A stretch of 14,290 nucleotides of DNA from an uncultured Oscillospiraceae bacterium (GTDB taxonomy: Bacteria > Bacillota > Clostridia > Oscillospirales > Ruminococcaceae). Position 1 is the first letter of the stretch, and the number at the start of each line of letters is the position of its first letter. Both the position numbers and the translations under genes were made by a program. Under the pieces are notes generated by a model. That model was not told the origin of the DNA. It saw only the letters and a list, made by a program, of their open reading frames with translations, and did not search any database. Location: assembly GCA_905212515.1 (NCBI GenBank), contig CAJMEU010000066.1, positions 1 through 14,290 on the forward strand, given 5' to 3'. Positions 1 through 6,660 of this stretch are shown here, piece after piece.

Positions 1-395
1 CCGGTGCCCCGCCGGCTTCTCACCCCCGCCTGCCCCCGGGTGGCTCCCGCGCTTACCGTGGCGCTTTGCGCCCCCCGCGGCGCGCGGGGGCCCCGGCTGT
101 GGCCGGGACGGCGCCTGCTGCTGCGGGCCGCCGGGGGCGGGCTGGCCTTTTCCCTGCTGATCGAGCTGAGCCAGCTGTTGAACAGCCGCCGCACAGACGT
201 GGACGACCTGCTGATGAACACGGCCGGCGCCGTGCTGGCTGCTGCCTGTACCTGCTGTTCCGCCGTTTGCGGGGGCGTGCGCCCGCGGGCGGGGGCCGGG
301 CCTGGACGGGCGCCCTATCCATCGGCGCCATGTTCCTCGGGCGGTTCTTGCTGTACGACGAATTCGGTCTGGCCAAGCTGCTGTATGGATTTTAA
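1..395 (+). pseudogene. VanZ-like family protein, 3' part, frameshifted
   Basis: The 5' end lies outside the window. Frame 1 encodes a stretch with the VanZ-family core FSLLIELSQLLNSRRTDVDD followed by LLMNTAGAVLA. The reading then makes sense only in frame 3 (CLYLLFRRLRGR, then a last hydrophobic segment FLGRFLLYDEFGLAKLLYGF, stop at 393-395). One missing base near 240 explains the switch: an extra G would give VLGCCLYLLFRRL. Upstream, where VanZ proteins usually have an N..xFVPLG motif, the sequence reads TVALCAPRGARGP, so that motif also looks degraded. VanZ-like proteins are small multi-pass membrane proteins; most are uncharacterised, and the namesake affects teicoplanin susceptibility. 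The gene is either decayed or contains sequence errors near the contig edge. The family call is fairly sure from the E..Q..N.R..D.DDL pattern. Confidence 0.7.
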
Positions 396-429
396 AAGCC
401 GCCGCGCGTATCCAACGCGCGGCGGCTTT
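395..429. terminator. Bidirectional terminator between VanZ-like gene and bioY
   Basis: A perfect 15-bp inverted repeat (395-409 with 415-429, five-base loop) begins at the last base of the VanZ-like stop codon. It is followed by TTTGTTTTC on the plus strand and by TTTTAAAAT on the minus strand, so it can end the convergent transcripts of the VanZ-like gene and of birA-bioY. Confidence 0.85.
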
Positions 430-433
430 GTTT

Positions 434-958
434 TCACAGTTTTACCCGGCGGGACAATGCCTTGGCCGTGGCCCAGGCCACAGCGGCCTTGCCCACGTCC
501 GGCAGGATGAAGGGCGTGACGCACCACGCCAGGCTTTGGGCCAGCGGGGTGCCGGTGATCACCATAAACCAGGCCGTGCCCAATAAGTAACACAGCGCCA
601 GGCCCACGGCCATGCCCAGCAGGGCCGGCCCATTGCCCCGGCGCCGGCCCCAGGCCGCGCACAGGGCGATGCACAGATACCCCAGCACATAGCCGCCCGT
701 GCTGCCGAAGAGGACGCCCGGGCCGCCGGACATGCCGGCCAGCACCGGCAGGCCCACCAGCGCCATGGCAAAATACACGCCCATGGAGGCCGCCGCCCAG
801 GCCGGGCGCAGCAGCAGGCCCGCCAGGAAAGCCCCCAGCACGGCCAGATTGAAGGGCACCGGGCCGACGGGCAGCGTCACCTGGGCCAGCACGGCCGTGA
901 GGGCGGCCAGCAGGGCGGCCTGCGTCATGCCCTGCACACGTTTTGTCTGCTTATTCAA
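434..958 (-). CDS. bioY: Biotin transporter substrate-binding membrane protein BioY
   Basis: The 174-residue product is a hydrophobic S-component of an ECF-type vitamin transporter that binds biotin in the membrane. The family hallmarks are visible: an N-terminal helix with ALLAALTAVLAQVTLPVGP.VPFNL, the central LAGMSGGPGVLFGSTGGYVLGY segment with the glycine-rich biotin-binding region, and a final helix with ILPDVGKAAVAW. Length is normal for BioY. The start is TTG at 956-958, overlapping the end of birA by 8 bases; a GGGGAGGTGAG ribosome site lies about 12 bases upstream. The next ATG (926-928) would remove the cytoplasmic N-terminus and lacks a ribosome site. No EcfA or EcfT genes are present, so it would rely on a shared energising module elsewhere or act alone. 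Its position downstream of birA fits co-regulation by BirA. The gene looks intact. Confidence 0.93.
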   Translation of the reverse strand: MNKQTKRVQGMTQAALLAALTAVLAQVTLPVGPVPFNLAVLGAFLAGLLLRPAWAAASMGVYFAMALVGLPVLAGMSGGPGVLFGSTGGYVLGYLCIALCAAWGRRRGNGPALLGMAVGLALCYLLGTAWFMVITGTPLAQSLAWCVTPFILPDVGKAAVAWATAKALSRRVKL

Positions 959-1913
959 AACGGATGCTCACCTCCCCATAAGAAAGCTCTTCCCTGCCCG
1001 CCGCGGTGGTGACCAGCAGATGGCCGTCGTCGGTGATGGCCTCGGCGTGGGCGGGACGTTTTTCACCGTTCTGCACGATCAGGATATCGCGGCCCGGCAC
1101 GATGTTGCGGGCGCGGTATTCCTCCATGAAGGGCGCGGCCGGCAGGGCCCCGGCCAGGGCGGCGAGCTGGTTCGTGATCCCGGCCGCCAGACGGGCGCGG
1201 TCCACCGTTTCCCCCTCCGGGAAGATGGCGCCGGCGATGTCCCGCAGTTCCTCGGGGAAGCCGCCGGCCGGCGTGTGCAGGTTGAGGCCCATGCCCACCA
1301 CCAGATAGTCCACGCCGCCGCTTTCCAGGTCCGCCACCGCCTCGGTGAGGATGCCGCAGCACATCTTGCCCTCGGCGGTGTACAGGGCCTACACCCACTT
1401 GAGGGAGAGGGCGGGGCCGCCCACGGCCTGAACGGCGCGGCACACGGCCACGGCCGCCGCGCTGGTGACCAGCGCCGCCGACCCCATGGGCAGGGCGCTG
1501 CGCAGCACCACGGACAGGTACAGCCCTGTGCCCGGCGGCGAGGCAAAGCTGCGGCCCCTTCTGCCCCGGCCGGCCGTCTGCCGGTCGGCCACGGCCAGGC
1601 TGCCCGAGGGCGCGCCCGCCGCGCCCATGGCCTTGGCCGTGAGGTTGGTGGAATCGGTGACGGGCTGGGCCGAGACCTCCACCGCCGGATCGGCCAGCCA
1701 GGCGCGCACTTCCTCGGCGCACAGCACCGGCCCGCCCGGGCGCAACGCGTAGCCGGTGGCCGGCACGGCCTCGATGGAATAGCCCTGCTTCTGCAGCTCT
1801 TTCACGGCCTTCCACACCGCCGCGCGGGACACGCCCAGGCCTTCGGCCAAAATTTCGCCCGACAGCGCCGCGCCCCGGGCGGCGGCCAGACGCGCCAATA
1901 CTTGCTCCTTCAT
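951..1913 (-). pseudogene. birA: Bifunctional biotin-protein ligase / biotin operon repressor, interrupted by in-frame TAG
   Basis: BirA attaches biotin to carboxylases via biotinyl-AMP and, when liganded, represses biotin genes. The frame gives about 320 codons, the usual length. Residues 1-60 form a winged helix (SGEILAEGLGVSRAAVWKAV). The catalytic domain follows with DSTN, the adenylate-binding loop GRGRRGRSF and later VVGMGLNLH. A TAG at 1389-1391 falls inside the conserved ligase motif: the text reads LSLKWV, stop, ALYTAEGK where the family has KWVNDLY or KWPND. The same frame then continues cleanly to the TAA at 951-953. The first part would be a 174-residue repressor-like fragment lacking the rest of the ligase. 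A restart at the ATG of 1362-1364 has only a poor ribosome site. I chose the ATG at 1911-1913; the in-frame TTG six bases upstream is less likely. The stop could be true decay or a consensus error. Confidence 0.88.
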
Positions 1914-1914
1914 C

Positions 1915-1942
1915 GTCAACTTGATCCCCCATTTCAGTTGAC
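1915..1942. promoter_or_regulatory. Promoter-proximal BirA-box-like operator
   Basis: A perfect inverted repeat GTCAACT-N14-AGTTGAC lies between the birA -10 box and its start codon. Published BirA boxes have the form TTGTNAACC-N14 to N16-GGTTNACAA, and both the core and the spacing agree. Position over the transcription start suits repression of birA-bioY by biotin-loaded BirA. This is a motif-based inference. Confidence 0.7.
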
Positions 1943-1971
1943 ATTATACCGTATAAAAAAAGACTCGTCAA
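1943..1971 (-). promoter_or_regulatory. birA-bioY promoter
   Basis: On the minus strand TTGACG (1971-1966) and TATAAT (1948-1943) are separated by exactly 17 bases, close to the housekeeping consensus. The -35 box lies inside the left arm (as given on the plus strand) of the palindrome at 1964-1997. Transcription would start near 1937, inside the second palindrome. Confidence 0.75.
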
Positions 1972-1997
1972 CCTTTTCTTTTCAAAAAGTTGACGAG
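1955..1997 (-). terminator. Palindrome serving as DUF2461 terminator and distal BirA-like operator
   Basis: A 9-bp perfect inverted repeat (CTCGTCAAC with GTTGACGAG, 16-base gap, 1964-1997) is followed on the minus strand by a run of seven T (1961-1955). It begins 12 bases after the DUF2461 stop codon, so it can act as an intrinsic terminator. The arms carry the same GTCAAC/GTTGAC core as the operator at 1915-1942, with N16 spacing, and one arm contains the birA -35 box. Dual use is inferred. Confidence 0.65.
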
Positions 1998-2009
1998 CCG
2001 AACAAATTT

Positions 2010-2693
2010 TTACGGGCGGGCGGGCATCTGGAACCCTTCCAGGGCCTGGTTGAGGAAAGCGTTGAAGGGCTGCATGTGGTGAAAGATCCCGGCGGCAGAG
2101 GAGACGAAGCCCTTTTGCAGCAGCGCGCCGTCTTCCAGCGGGTATTCCACATACCAGCTTTTATAGCGCAGATAATTGGCCTGGGGGTGGGCGGGGTCGT
2201 AGCCCTGGGGCACTTTTTTCAGCGCCGTGCCGCCCAGGGTGAAATGCCCGCTGAAATTCGGCGCGTCGAGCAGCGCCTGCCACTGTTCGCCGTGGGCCGC
2301 GATATGGTCCCGCACCAAGGTGGTGGCCGCGGGGAACATATCCGCGAACAGGCCGCCGCCCAGGAACGAGCGGCCGCCCGGCCGCAGGAACACGTAATAG
2401 CCCACCGGGACGGGCAGCTTGCCCCCGGCGGCAATATGGGCGCGGAACGCCGGGTTGTAGGGCGACTTATCGTGGCTGAAACGGGTGTCGCGGTTCAGCT
2501 TGAAGGTGAGGGCGCGGGGGTCCAGCAGGGGGATGGAGCTGTCGAACCCGCGGATCTCCAGCAGCAATTCCTGCAAAAATTCCTCAAAGGCGCGCTGGGC
2601 CTCTGTCAACTGAGGCTTGTGGGCGTGGTACCAGTCCCGGTCGTTGTTCTGTTCCAGGGCCGTCAAATAATCCAGCACCGGCTGCAGGCTCAT
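2010..2693 (-). CDS. DUF2461 (TIGR02453-type) family protein
   Basis: The 227-residue protein matches the DUF2461 family, a widespread bacterial group of unknown function. Visible conserved features are an N-terminal NNDRDWYHAHKP segment, the central block FKLNRDTRFSHDKSPYNP (residues about 63-80) and GYYVFLRPGGRSFLGGGLF, followed by a C-terminal region with KSWYVEYPL. Length is typical. The ATG at 2691-2693 overlaps the TGA of the upstream sigma factor gene by 4 bases (ATGA), with GGGAGGTGGCG as ribosome site inside that gene, so the two are translationally coupled. The transcript probably ends at the palindrome just before birA. No signal peptide or membrane segment is seen. The role is unknown; co-transcription with an ECF sigma factor is the only contextual hint. 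Confidence 0.88.
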   Translation of the reverse strand: MSLQPVLDYLTALEQNNDRDWYHAHKPQLTEAQRAFEEFLQELLLEIRGFDSSIPLLDPRALTFKLNRDTRFSHDKSPYNPAFRAHIAAGGKLPVPVGYYVFLRPGGRSFLGGGLFADMFPAATTLVRDHIAAHGEQWQALLDAPNFSGHFTLGGTALKKVPQGYDPAHPQANYLRYKSWYVEYPLEDGALLQKGFVSSAAGIFHHMQPFNAFLNQALEGFQMPARP

Positions 2694-3547
2694 TGCGCCA
2701 CCTCCCTTTCGCCCACGGCGGCGTTGAAATTGGCGGAAGCCAGCAGGGTTTGCAGCCAGGCGCGCACCTGCTGCGGCGCGCGGTAGGCGGGCAGGTCCGC
2801 GAACACCTGGGACGCCTGGTCCAGCTGTTCCATGGCGTCGGCGCAGCGCGCGATGTCCTCATAGGCGCAGGGGCGCAGGGTGCTGAAGTCCTGGCGGGCC
2901 GGGCTGATGCGGTGGGTGGCGATGGCGTAGTCCACCCGGCGGCCGCAGGAGCACATGCCGCCGCCCAGGCCGCAGTATTCGCCCAAAAAGGCGGCCATCT
3001 TTTTGCGGGCGCGGGACAGGCGCTGACGGTAGGCCTCGGGCGTGAGGCCCAGAATATCGGCGGCCATGCGGCTGTCCAGCCGGAACATGGTGCCCAGGAT
3101 GTAGATGCAGCGGCTCTCGCTGTCCAGGCATTGCAGCATCACGTTGCTGCAGGACAATTTCAGCTCCCGTTCCAGCAGGGCGCGGTCTACCCCGGCGGAC
3201 AAGTCGGGCACGTCCTGTTCCCTGCCCGAGGCGATGTCGGCGCCGTAGGCCTCGAAGCTGAGCGGGCGCTGGGCGAACATGCCCTTGCGGCAGTCCCGCA
3301 GATGGTTGGCCGCGACGCGGAACACCCAGGTGGAAAAGCTGCTGTCCCCGCGGAACGAGGCCAGGTGGGTCATCACCTTGATGAGGATCTCCTGGGTGGC
3401 GTCCTCGGCGTCCGGCACCAGGCCCAGCATACGCAGGGAAAGGTTGAACACCATGTCCTGCACCGTGCCCAGCAAGGCCTCCAGGGCCTGCTGGTCACCG
3501 GCGACGGCTTGTTCGATCAGCTGTTTTTCTTCGGTTTTTTCACACAT
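2690..3547 (-). CDS. ECF-type RNA polymerase sigma factor with C-terminal extension
   Basis: The 285-residue product directs RNA polymerase to a special set of promoters. Region 2 is clear at about residues 20-85 (DAEDATQEILIKVMTHLASF, then FSTWVFRVAANHLRDCRK), and region 4 at about 145-190 (DSRMAADILGLTPEAYRQRL, SRARKKM). ECF sigmas are usually 160-200 residues; this one carries about 95 extra residues. The extension opens with a Cys cluster, EYCGLGGGMCSCGRRVDYAI, that might bind metal or sense redox state, followed by a predicted helical part. No anti-sigma gene with a membrane segment is directly downstream; the partner is the DUF2461 gene. The ATG at 3545-3547 has AAGGAGG ten bases upstream. 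The upstream region carries an ECF-like promoter, so autoregulation is plausible. The gene appears intact. Confidence 0.88.
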   Translation of the reverse strand: MCEKTEEKQLIEQAVAGDQQALEALLGTVQDMVFNLSLRMLGLVPDAEDATQEILIKVMTHLASFRGDSSFSTWVFRVAANHLRDCRKGMFAQRPLSFEAYGADIASGREQDVPDLSAGVDRALLERELKLSCSNVMLQCLDSESRCIYILGTMFRLDSRMAADILGLTPEAYRQRLSRARKKMAAFLGEYCGLGGGMCSCGRRVDYAIATHRISPARQDFSTLRPCAYEDIARCADAMEQLDQASQVFADLPAYRAPQQVRAWLQTLLASANFNAAVGEREVAQ

Positions 3548-3570
3548 TGGTTTTGCACCTCCTTACTTGA

Positions 3571-3599
3571 TTAGACTGCCGGCCGGGCGCTTTGTGACA
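3571..3599 (-). promoter_or_regulatory. Candidate ECF-type promoter of the sigma factor gene
   Basis: Minus-strand TGTCACA (3599-3593) is followed after 16 bases by GTCTAA (3576-3571), about 25 bases before the start codon. ECF promoters commonly have an AC-containing -35 and a CGTC/GTCTA-type -10, and ECF genes are often autoregulated. No housekeeping promoter is evident here. The call rests on resemblance only. Confidence 0.45.
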
Positions 3600-3610
3600 G
3601 CCTTTTGGCC

Positions 3611-3644
3611 AAAAAGCAAAAAAGCGCGTTGCAAAACGCGCTTT
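3611..3644 (-). terminator. Terminator of the small coiled-coil membrane protein gene
   Basis: A perfect 10-bp stem (3621-3630 with 3635-3644, loop of four) is followed on the minus strand by TTTTTTGCTTTTT. It lies 31 bases after the stop of the small gene and upstream of the sigma promoter, insulating the two. Confidence 0.85.
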
Positions 3645-3675
3645 GCCGCCGGGCAGGTGCCGCGCGGGCCGCCGC

Positions 3676-3939
3676 TCAGATGATGCCGCGGCCCTTGAGC
3701 ATGCCCAGGATGACGCAGACGACGATGGCCGCCACGCACAGACCGATGAAGAGATCCACATATTTGACCGGCACGTTGATCTTGTCGTAGAGGGTCTCCA
3801 CCGCGTTTTTGCGCACGATGCGCTCTTTTTCCTCCACCTGCTGTTCGCGGCGGGCAAGGTCGGCCTCGCGCTGGGCGAGCTGCGCTTCCCGCTGCCGCAG
3901 GTCCTCGGGCGGCGCAGGGGCGCGAGGATCTTCGGGCAC
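3676..3939 (-). CDS. Small coiled-coil, single-pass membrane protein, function unknown
   Basis: Using the GTG at 3937-3939 gives 87 residues. The start is set by a strong AAAGGAGGTGG ribosome site eight bases away; no in-frame ATG is nearby. A proline-rich N-terminus (PEDPRAPAPPEDL) leads into a charged heptad-like stretch, REAQLAQREADLARREQQVE, that should form a coiled coil, then KNAVETLYDKINVPVKYVDL and one membrane helix (FIGLCVAAIVVCVILGML) near the C-terminus. The layout suggests a cytoplasmic oligomerising domain anchored by its tail. The gene follows the mgl terminator at once and no separate promoter is obvious, so it may be expressed by readthrough. I do not recognise a named family. 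Confidence 0.75.
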   Translation of the reverse strand: MPEDPRAPAPPEDLRQREAQLAQREADLARREQQVEEKERIVRKNAVETLYDKINVPVKYVDLFIGLCVAAIVVCVILGMLKGRGII

Positions 3940-3960
3940 GGCCGCCACCTCCTTTCGATG

Positions 3961-3990
3961 AAAAAGCAGGGGGCCGCGGGCGCGGCCCCC
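3961..3990 (-). terminator. Terminator of the mgl operon
   Basis: Inverted repeat GGGGGCCGCG/CGCGGCCCCC (3969-3978 with 3981-3990; the innermost pairs must open to form the loop), followed on the minus strand by TGCTTTTTC. It lies 11 bases after the mglC stop codon and just before the ribosome site of the small membrane protein gene. Confidence 0.8.
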
Positions 3991-4001
3991 TGGGATCCGG
4001 T

Positions 4002-4973
4002 TTATTTCTTGGCCAGGTATTTGCGCAGATCGAGGGCGACGGCCACGATGATGACCAGGCCCTGGACGATGAAGGTGTACGCGGGGTCCACGCCGATGAG
4101 CACGCCGGACACCTTGCCGACGCCGCCGTTGGTGGAGACGCCGCCGATTGTACAGGCCGCGATGGCTTCCAGCTCGTAGCCGAAGCCGGTGGCCGTGGAG
4201 GCGCCGCCGGCCTTGGCGCCCAGCAAAAAGCCGCCCAGGGCGTACATCACGGAGGCCAGCACATAGATGCGGATGAGGGTGGCGGGCACGTTGACGCCGG
4301 CCACCTGGGCCGCGTTCTCGTTGCCGCCGATGGCGTACATGTACTTGCCGTGGCGCGTTTTGTTGTACAGGAACCACATGTACACGCCCACGGCCACGGC
4401 GATCAGCGCCAGGAAGGGGAACTTGAAATCGCCGATGGTGTACAGCGATCCGTTGGCCACGTTGTTATAGCATTCTTAATAGCCGCCCATGGGCTGGTTG
4501 TCCGTCAAAACGGAGCACAGGCCGTAGACGATGGTTTGCATACCGAGGGTGGCGATGAACGGGGGCACCTTCAAGAAGGCGATGACGCAGCCGTTGACGG
4601 CGCCGAACACGGCCATGACCAGCAGCACGACGATGAGGCCGCCCCACACGGGGAAGTCCGGCAGGTTGGACAGCACGCGGCTGGCATAGTCCGTACGCTG
4701 CAGCAGCATGGCGGAGATGCAGGCCGCCAGGCCCACCATGCGGCCGGCGGAGAGGTCGGTGCCCTTGGTGATCAGGCAGCCGGACACGCCACAGGCGATG
4801 ATGAAGCGGGGGGATACGTTGATGACCAGGTTGGTCAGGTTGCGGAAGGAGAAGAAGTTGTCCTTCCAGATGCCCACGCCAATGGCCAGCACGGCGATCA
4901 GCAGGATGATGGCGTTGTTGGACAGAAAGTTTTTCACGCTTTTCGCGCTCAATTTACTCCTAGTTTGTTCCAT
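4002..4973 (-). pseudogene. mglC: Galactose/methyl-galactoside-type ABC permease, in-frame TAA and short internal deletion
   Basis: MglC forms the membrane channel of a galactose/glucose ABC importer of the RbsC/BPD_transp_2 family. The N-terminal half (165 residues) is clear: RNLTNLVINVSPRFIIACGV, TKGTDLSAGRMVGLAA, FLKVPPFIATLGM, YGLCSVLTDNQPMGGY. It then meets TAA at 4476-4478. The same frame continues with ECYNNVANGSLYTIGDFKF, YNKTRHGKYMYAIGGNENAA, GFGYELEAIAACTIGGVSTN and a final ALDLRKYLAKK. Near 4089-4106 the text reads GVLIGVDPAYTFI; from memory the E. coli protein has GVVTGV, fifteen further residues (IIFTVINYGLTYIGV), then NPYWQYI, so about 15 codons seem lost between short GGCGTG repeats. 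The ATG at 4971-4973 has AAGGAGG upstream, which overlaps the mglA stop. Either change would impair the protein if real. Confidence 0.87.
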
Positions 4974-4988
4974 TGTCTTGATTCCTCC

Positions 4989-6497
4989 TTATTCAAACTG
5001 CGTTGCCAGTTCCATGATGTTCTCCTGGTTGGCCTTATCGCCATCGATAAAGCCGGTGACACGGCCGTCGCACATGACCATGATGCGGTCGGACATGCCG
5101 ATGAGCTCGCCCATCTCGGAGGAGATCATGATGATGCTTTTGCCCTGTTTGGCCAGGTCCGCAATAATGCAGTAAATCTCGTACTTGGCGCCCACGTCGA
5201 TGCCGCGGGTGGGCTCGTCGAGGATGAACACGTCCGGGTCGTTGGCCAACCAGCGGCTGATGAGCACTTTCTGCTGGTTGCCGCCGGACAGCGACTGGAT
5301 CAGCGTTTTGGAGGAGGGCGTTTTGATGGACAGCTTGGCCACGTTGTCCTGCACCAGCTGCTCGATTTTTTTATCGTCCAGCATGATGCCGCCCACAAGG
5401 TATTGGTTCAGGGAGGCGATGGCCACGTTGTCCGCGATGGACAGCACGCCCAGGATGCCGGTGGCGCGGCGGTCCTCCGTGAGCATGGCGATCTTGTGTT
5501 TGATGGCGTCGGCCGGCTGGTTGACGCGGATCTCTTCCCCTTTGTAAGTAATGGTGCCGCTGGTGTGGCAGCGCAGGCCGAACAGGCCTTCCATCAGCTC
5601 GGTGCGCTGGGCGCCCACCAGGCCGGCCACGCCCAAAATTTCGCCCTTGCGTATGTTGAAACTGACGTTGCGGAAGCTTTTGGGGTTGATGGAGGTGAAG
5701 TCCTTCACCTCGAACACCACCTCGCCGGGCACGTTAGAGCGCGGCGGGTACAGGTTCGACAGCTCGCGGCCCACCATTTTGGTGATGATCATGTCGGTGG
5801 TCAGCTCCTTGGCGTCCCAGGTGCCGATGTACTGGCCGTCGCGCATGATGGTGACTTCGTCCGAGATGCGCAGAATCTCATCCATCTTGTGGCTGATGTA
5901 CACGATGGACACGCCCTTGCTGCGCAGCTCGTTCACGATGGTGAACAGGGCCTCCACCTCGTTGGAGGTCAGCGAGGAGGTGGGCTCGTCGAGGATGAGC
6001 ACCTTGCAGTCGGCCGAGACGGCCTTGGCGATCTCCACCAGCTGCATCTGGGACACGCTGAGGCTGCCCAGCTTCGCCTTTGGGTCGTAATTGAGATGCA
6101 CCTCGTCCAGCACGCGCTGGGCGTCCTCGTACATTTTTTTATGGTCGATCACCTTGATGCCGGCGATGTTTTTCACCGGATATCGGCCCACGTAGATATT
6201 TTCGCCGATGCTGCGCTCGGGGATGGGCTGCAGCTCCTGGTGCACCATGGCGATGCCCTTGTTCAGCGCGTCCAGCGGGCCTTTGATCTGCACCTTCTCG
6301 CCCTCGTAGATCACTTCGCCCTCATCCATGTGGTAGATGCCGAACATGCATTTCATCAGCGTGGATTTGCCGGCGCCATTCTCGCCCATGAGGGCGTGGA
6401 CGGTGCCGGGCCGCAATTTCAGCTGCGCATGGTCCAGCGCCTTGACGCCGGGGAACGTCTTGACGACGTCGCGCATTTCCAAACGATATTCTGACAA
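4989..6497 (-). CDS. mglA: Galactose/methyl-galactoside ABC importer ATP-binding protein
   Basis: The 502-residue protein has two fused ATPase domains, as usual for sugar importers of the Mgl/Rbs/Ara class. Domain 1: Walker A GENGAGKST (residues about 38-46), signature LSVSQMQLVEIAKA, Walker B VLILDEPTSS. Domain 2: GVAGLVGAQRTEL with a degenerate Walker A, signature LSGGNQQKVLISRWL and Walker B VFILDEPTRGID. The N-terminus SEYRLEMRDVVKTFPGVKAL resembles characterised MglA proteins. The start is TTG at 6495-6497, supported by AAAGGGGGCC eight bases upstream and by this alignment; the ATG eight codons in would cut the first strand and lacks a ribosome site. It would power sugar uptake with MglB and MglC. 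The gene is intact although the partner permease is not. Confidence 0.95.
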   Translation of the reverse strand: MSEYRLEMRDVVKTFPGVKALDHAQLKLRPGTVHALMGENGAGKSTLMKCMFGIYHMDEGEVIYEGEKVQIKGPLDALNKGIAMVHQELQPIPERSIGENIYVGRYPVKNIAGIKVIDHKKMYEDAQRVLDEVHLNYDPKAKLGSLSVSQMQLVEIAKAVSADCKVLILDEPTSSLTSNEVEALFTIVNELRSKGVSIVYISHKMDEILRISDEVTIMRDGQYIGTWDAKELTTDMIITKMVGRELSNLYPPRSNVPGEVVFEVKDFTSINPKSFRNVSFNIRKGEILGVAGLVGAQRTELMEGLFGLRCHTSGTITYKGEEIRVNQPADAIKHKIAMLTEDRRATGILGVLSIADNVAIASLNQYLVGGIMLDDKKIEQLVQDNVAKLSIKTPSSKTLIQSLSGGNQQKVLISRWLANDPDVFILDEPTRGIDVGAKYEIYCIIADLAKQGKSIIMISSEMGELIGMSDRIMVMCDGRVTGFIDGDKANQENIMELATQFE

Positions 6498-6546
6498 TTC
6501 ACTGGCCCCCTTTTATCATGATTCAAAGCTCCTGCCCTGACAAGCG

Positions 6547-6571
6547 CGGTGCCTTTCCTGCAAAGGCACCG
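6547..6571 (-). terminator. Hairpin in the mglB-mglA gap
   Basis: A perfect 10-bp inverted repeat CGGTGCCTTT/AAAGGCACCG with a five-base loop lies 50 bases before the mglA start. It lacks a following T run, so it is more likely an mRNA-stabilising or processing hairpin than a terminator. Confidence 0.5.
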
Positions 6572-6608
6572 TACTTCTAAGAGCAGCAGCCGGCTGTACG
6601 CCTGCTCG

Positions 6609-6645
6609 AAAAAGAGGGGTGCGTGCGCCTGCGCACACGCACCCC
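6609..6645 (-). terminator. Intercistronic terminator/attenuator after mglB
   Basis: GGGGTGCGTG (6616-6625) pairs with CACGCACCCC (6636-6645), and on the minus strand the stem is followed by TCTTTTT. It lies 15 bases after the mglB stop codon. Partial termination here would give the usual excess of binding protein over ATPase and permease. Confidence 0.75.
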
Positions 6646-6660
6646 TTGTGTCCTTAATCT

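Noticed and set aside
951..1388. A genuine split BirA with an independent C-terminal gene starting at the ATG of 1362-1364
   Set aside because: The ribosome site is poor, the ATG lies beyond the start of the conserved text after the stop, and the frame is unchanged across the stop, which points to a simple nonsense interruption.
699..2786. Very long plus-strand open frame opposite birA and DUF2461
   Set aside because: It is the antisense of GC-rich genes with clear protein families, has no ribosome site and shows a low-complexity, His/Gly/Arg-rich composition.
4350..6494. 714-codon plus-strand open frame opposite mglA and part of mglC
   Set aside because: Antisense shadow: composition is dominated by His, Asp, Gly and Ala, no family motifs are seen, and mglA on the other strand is unmistakable.
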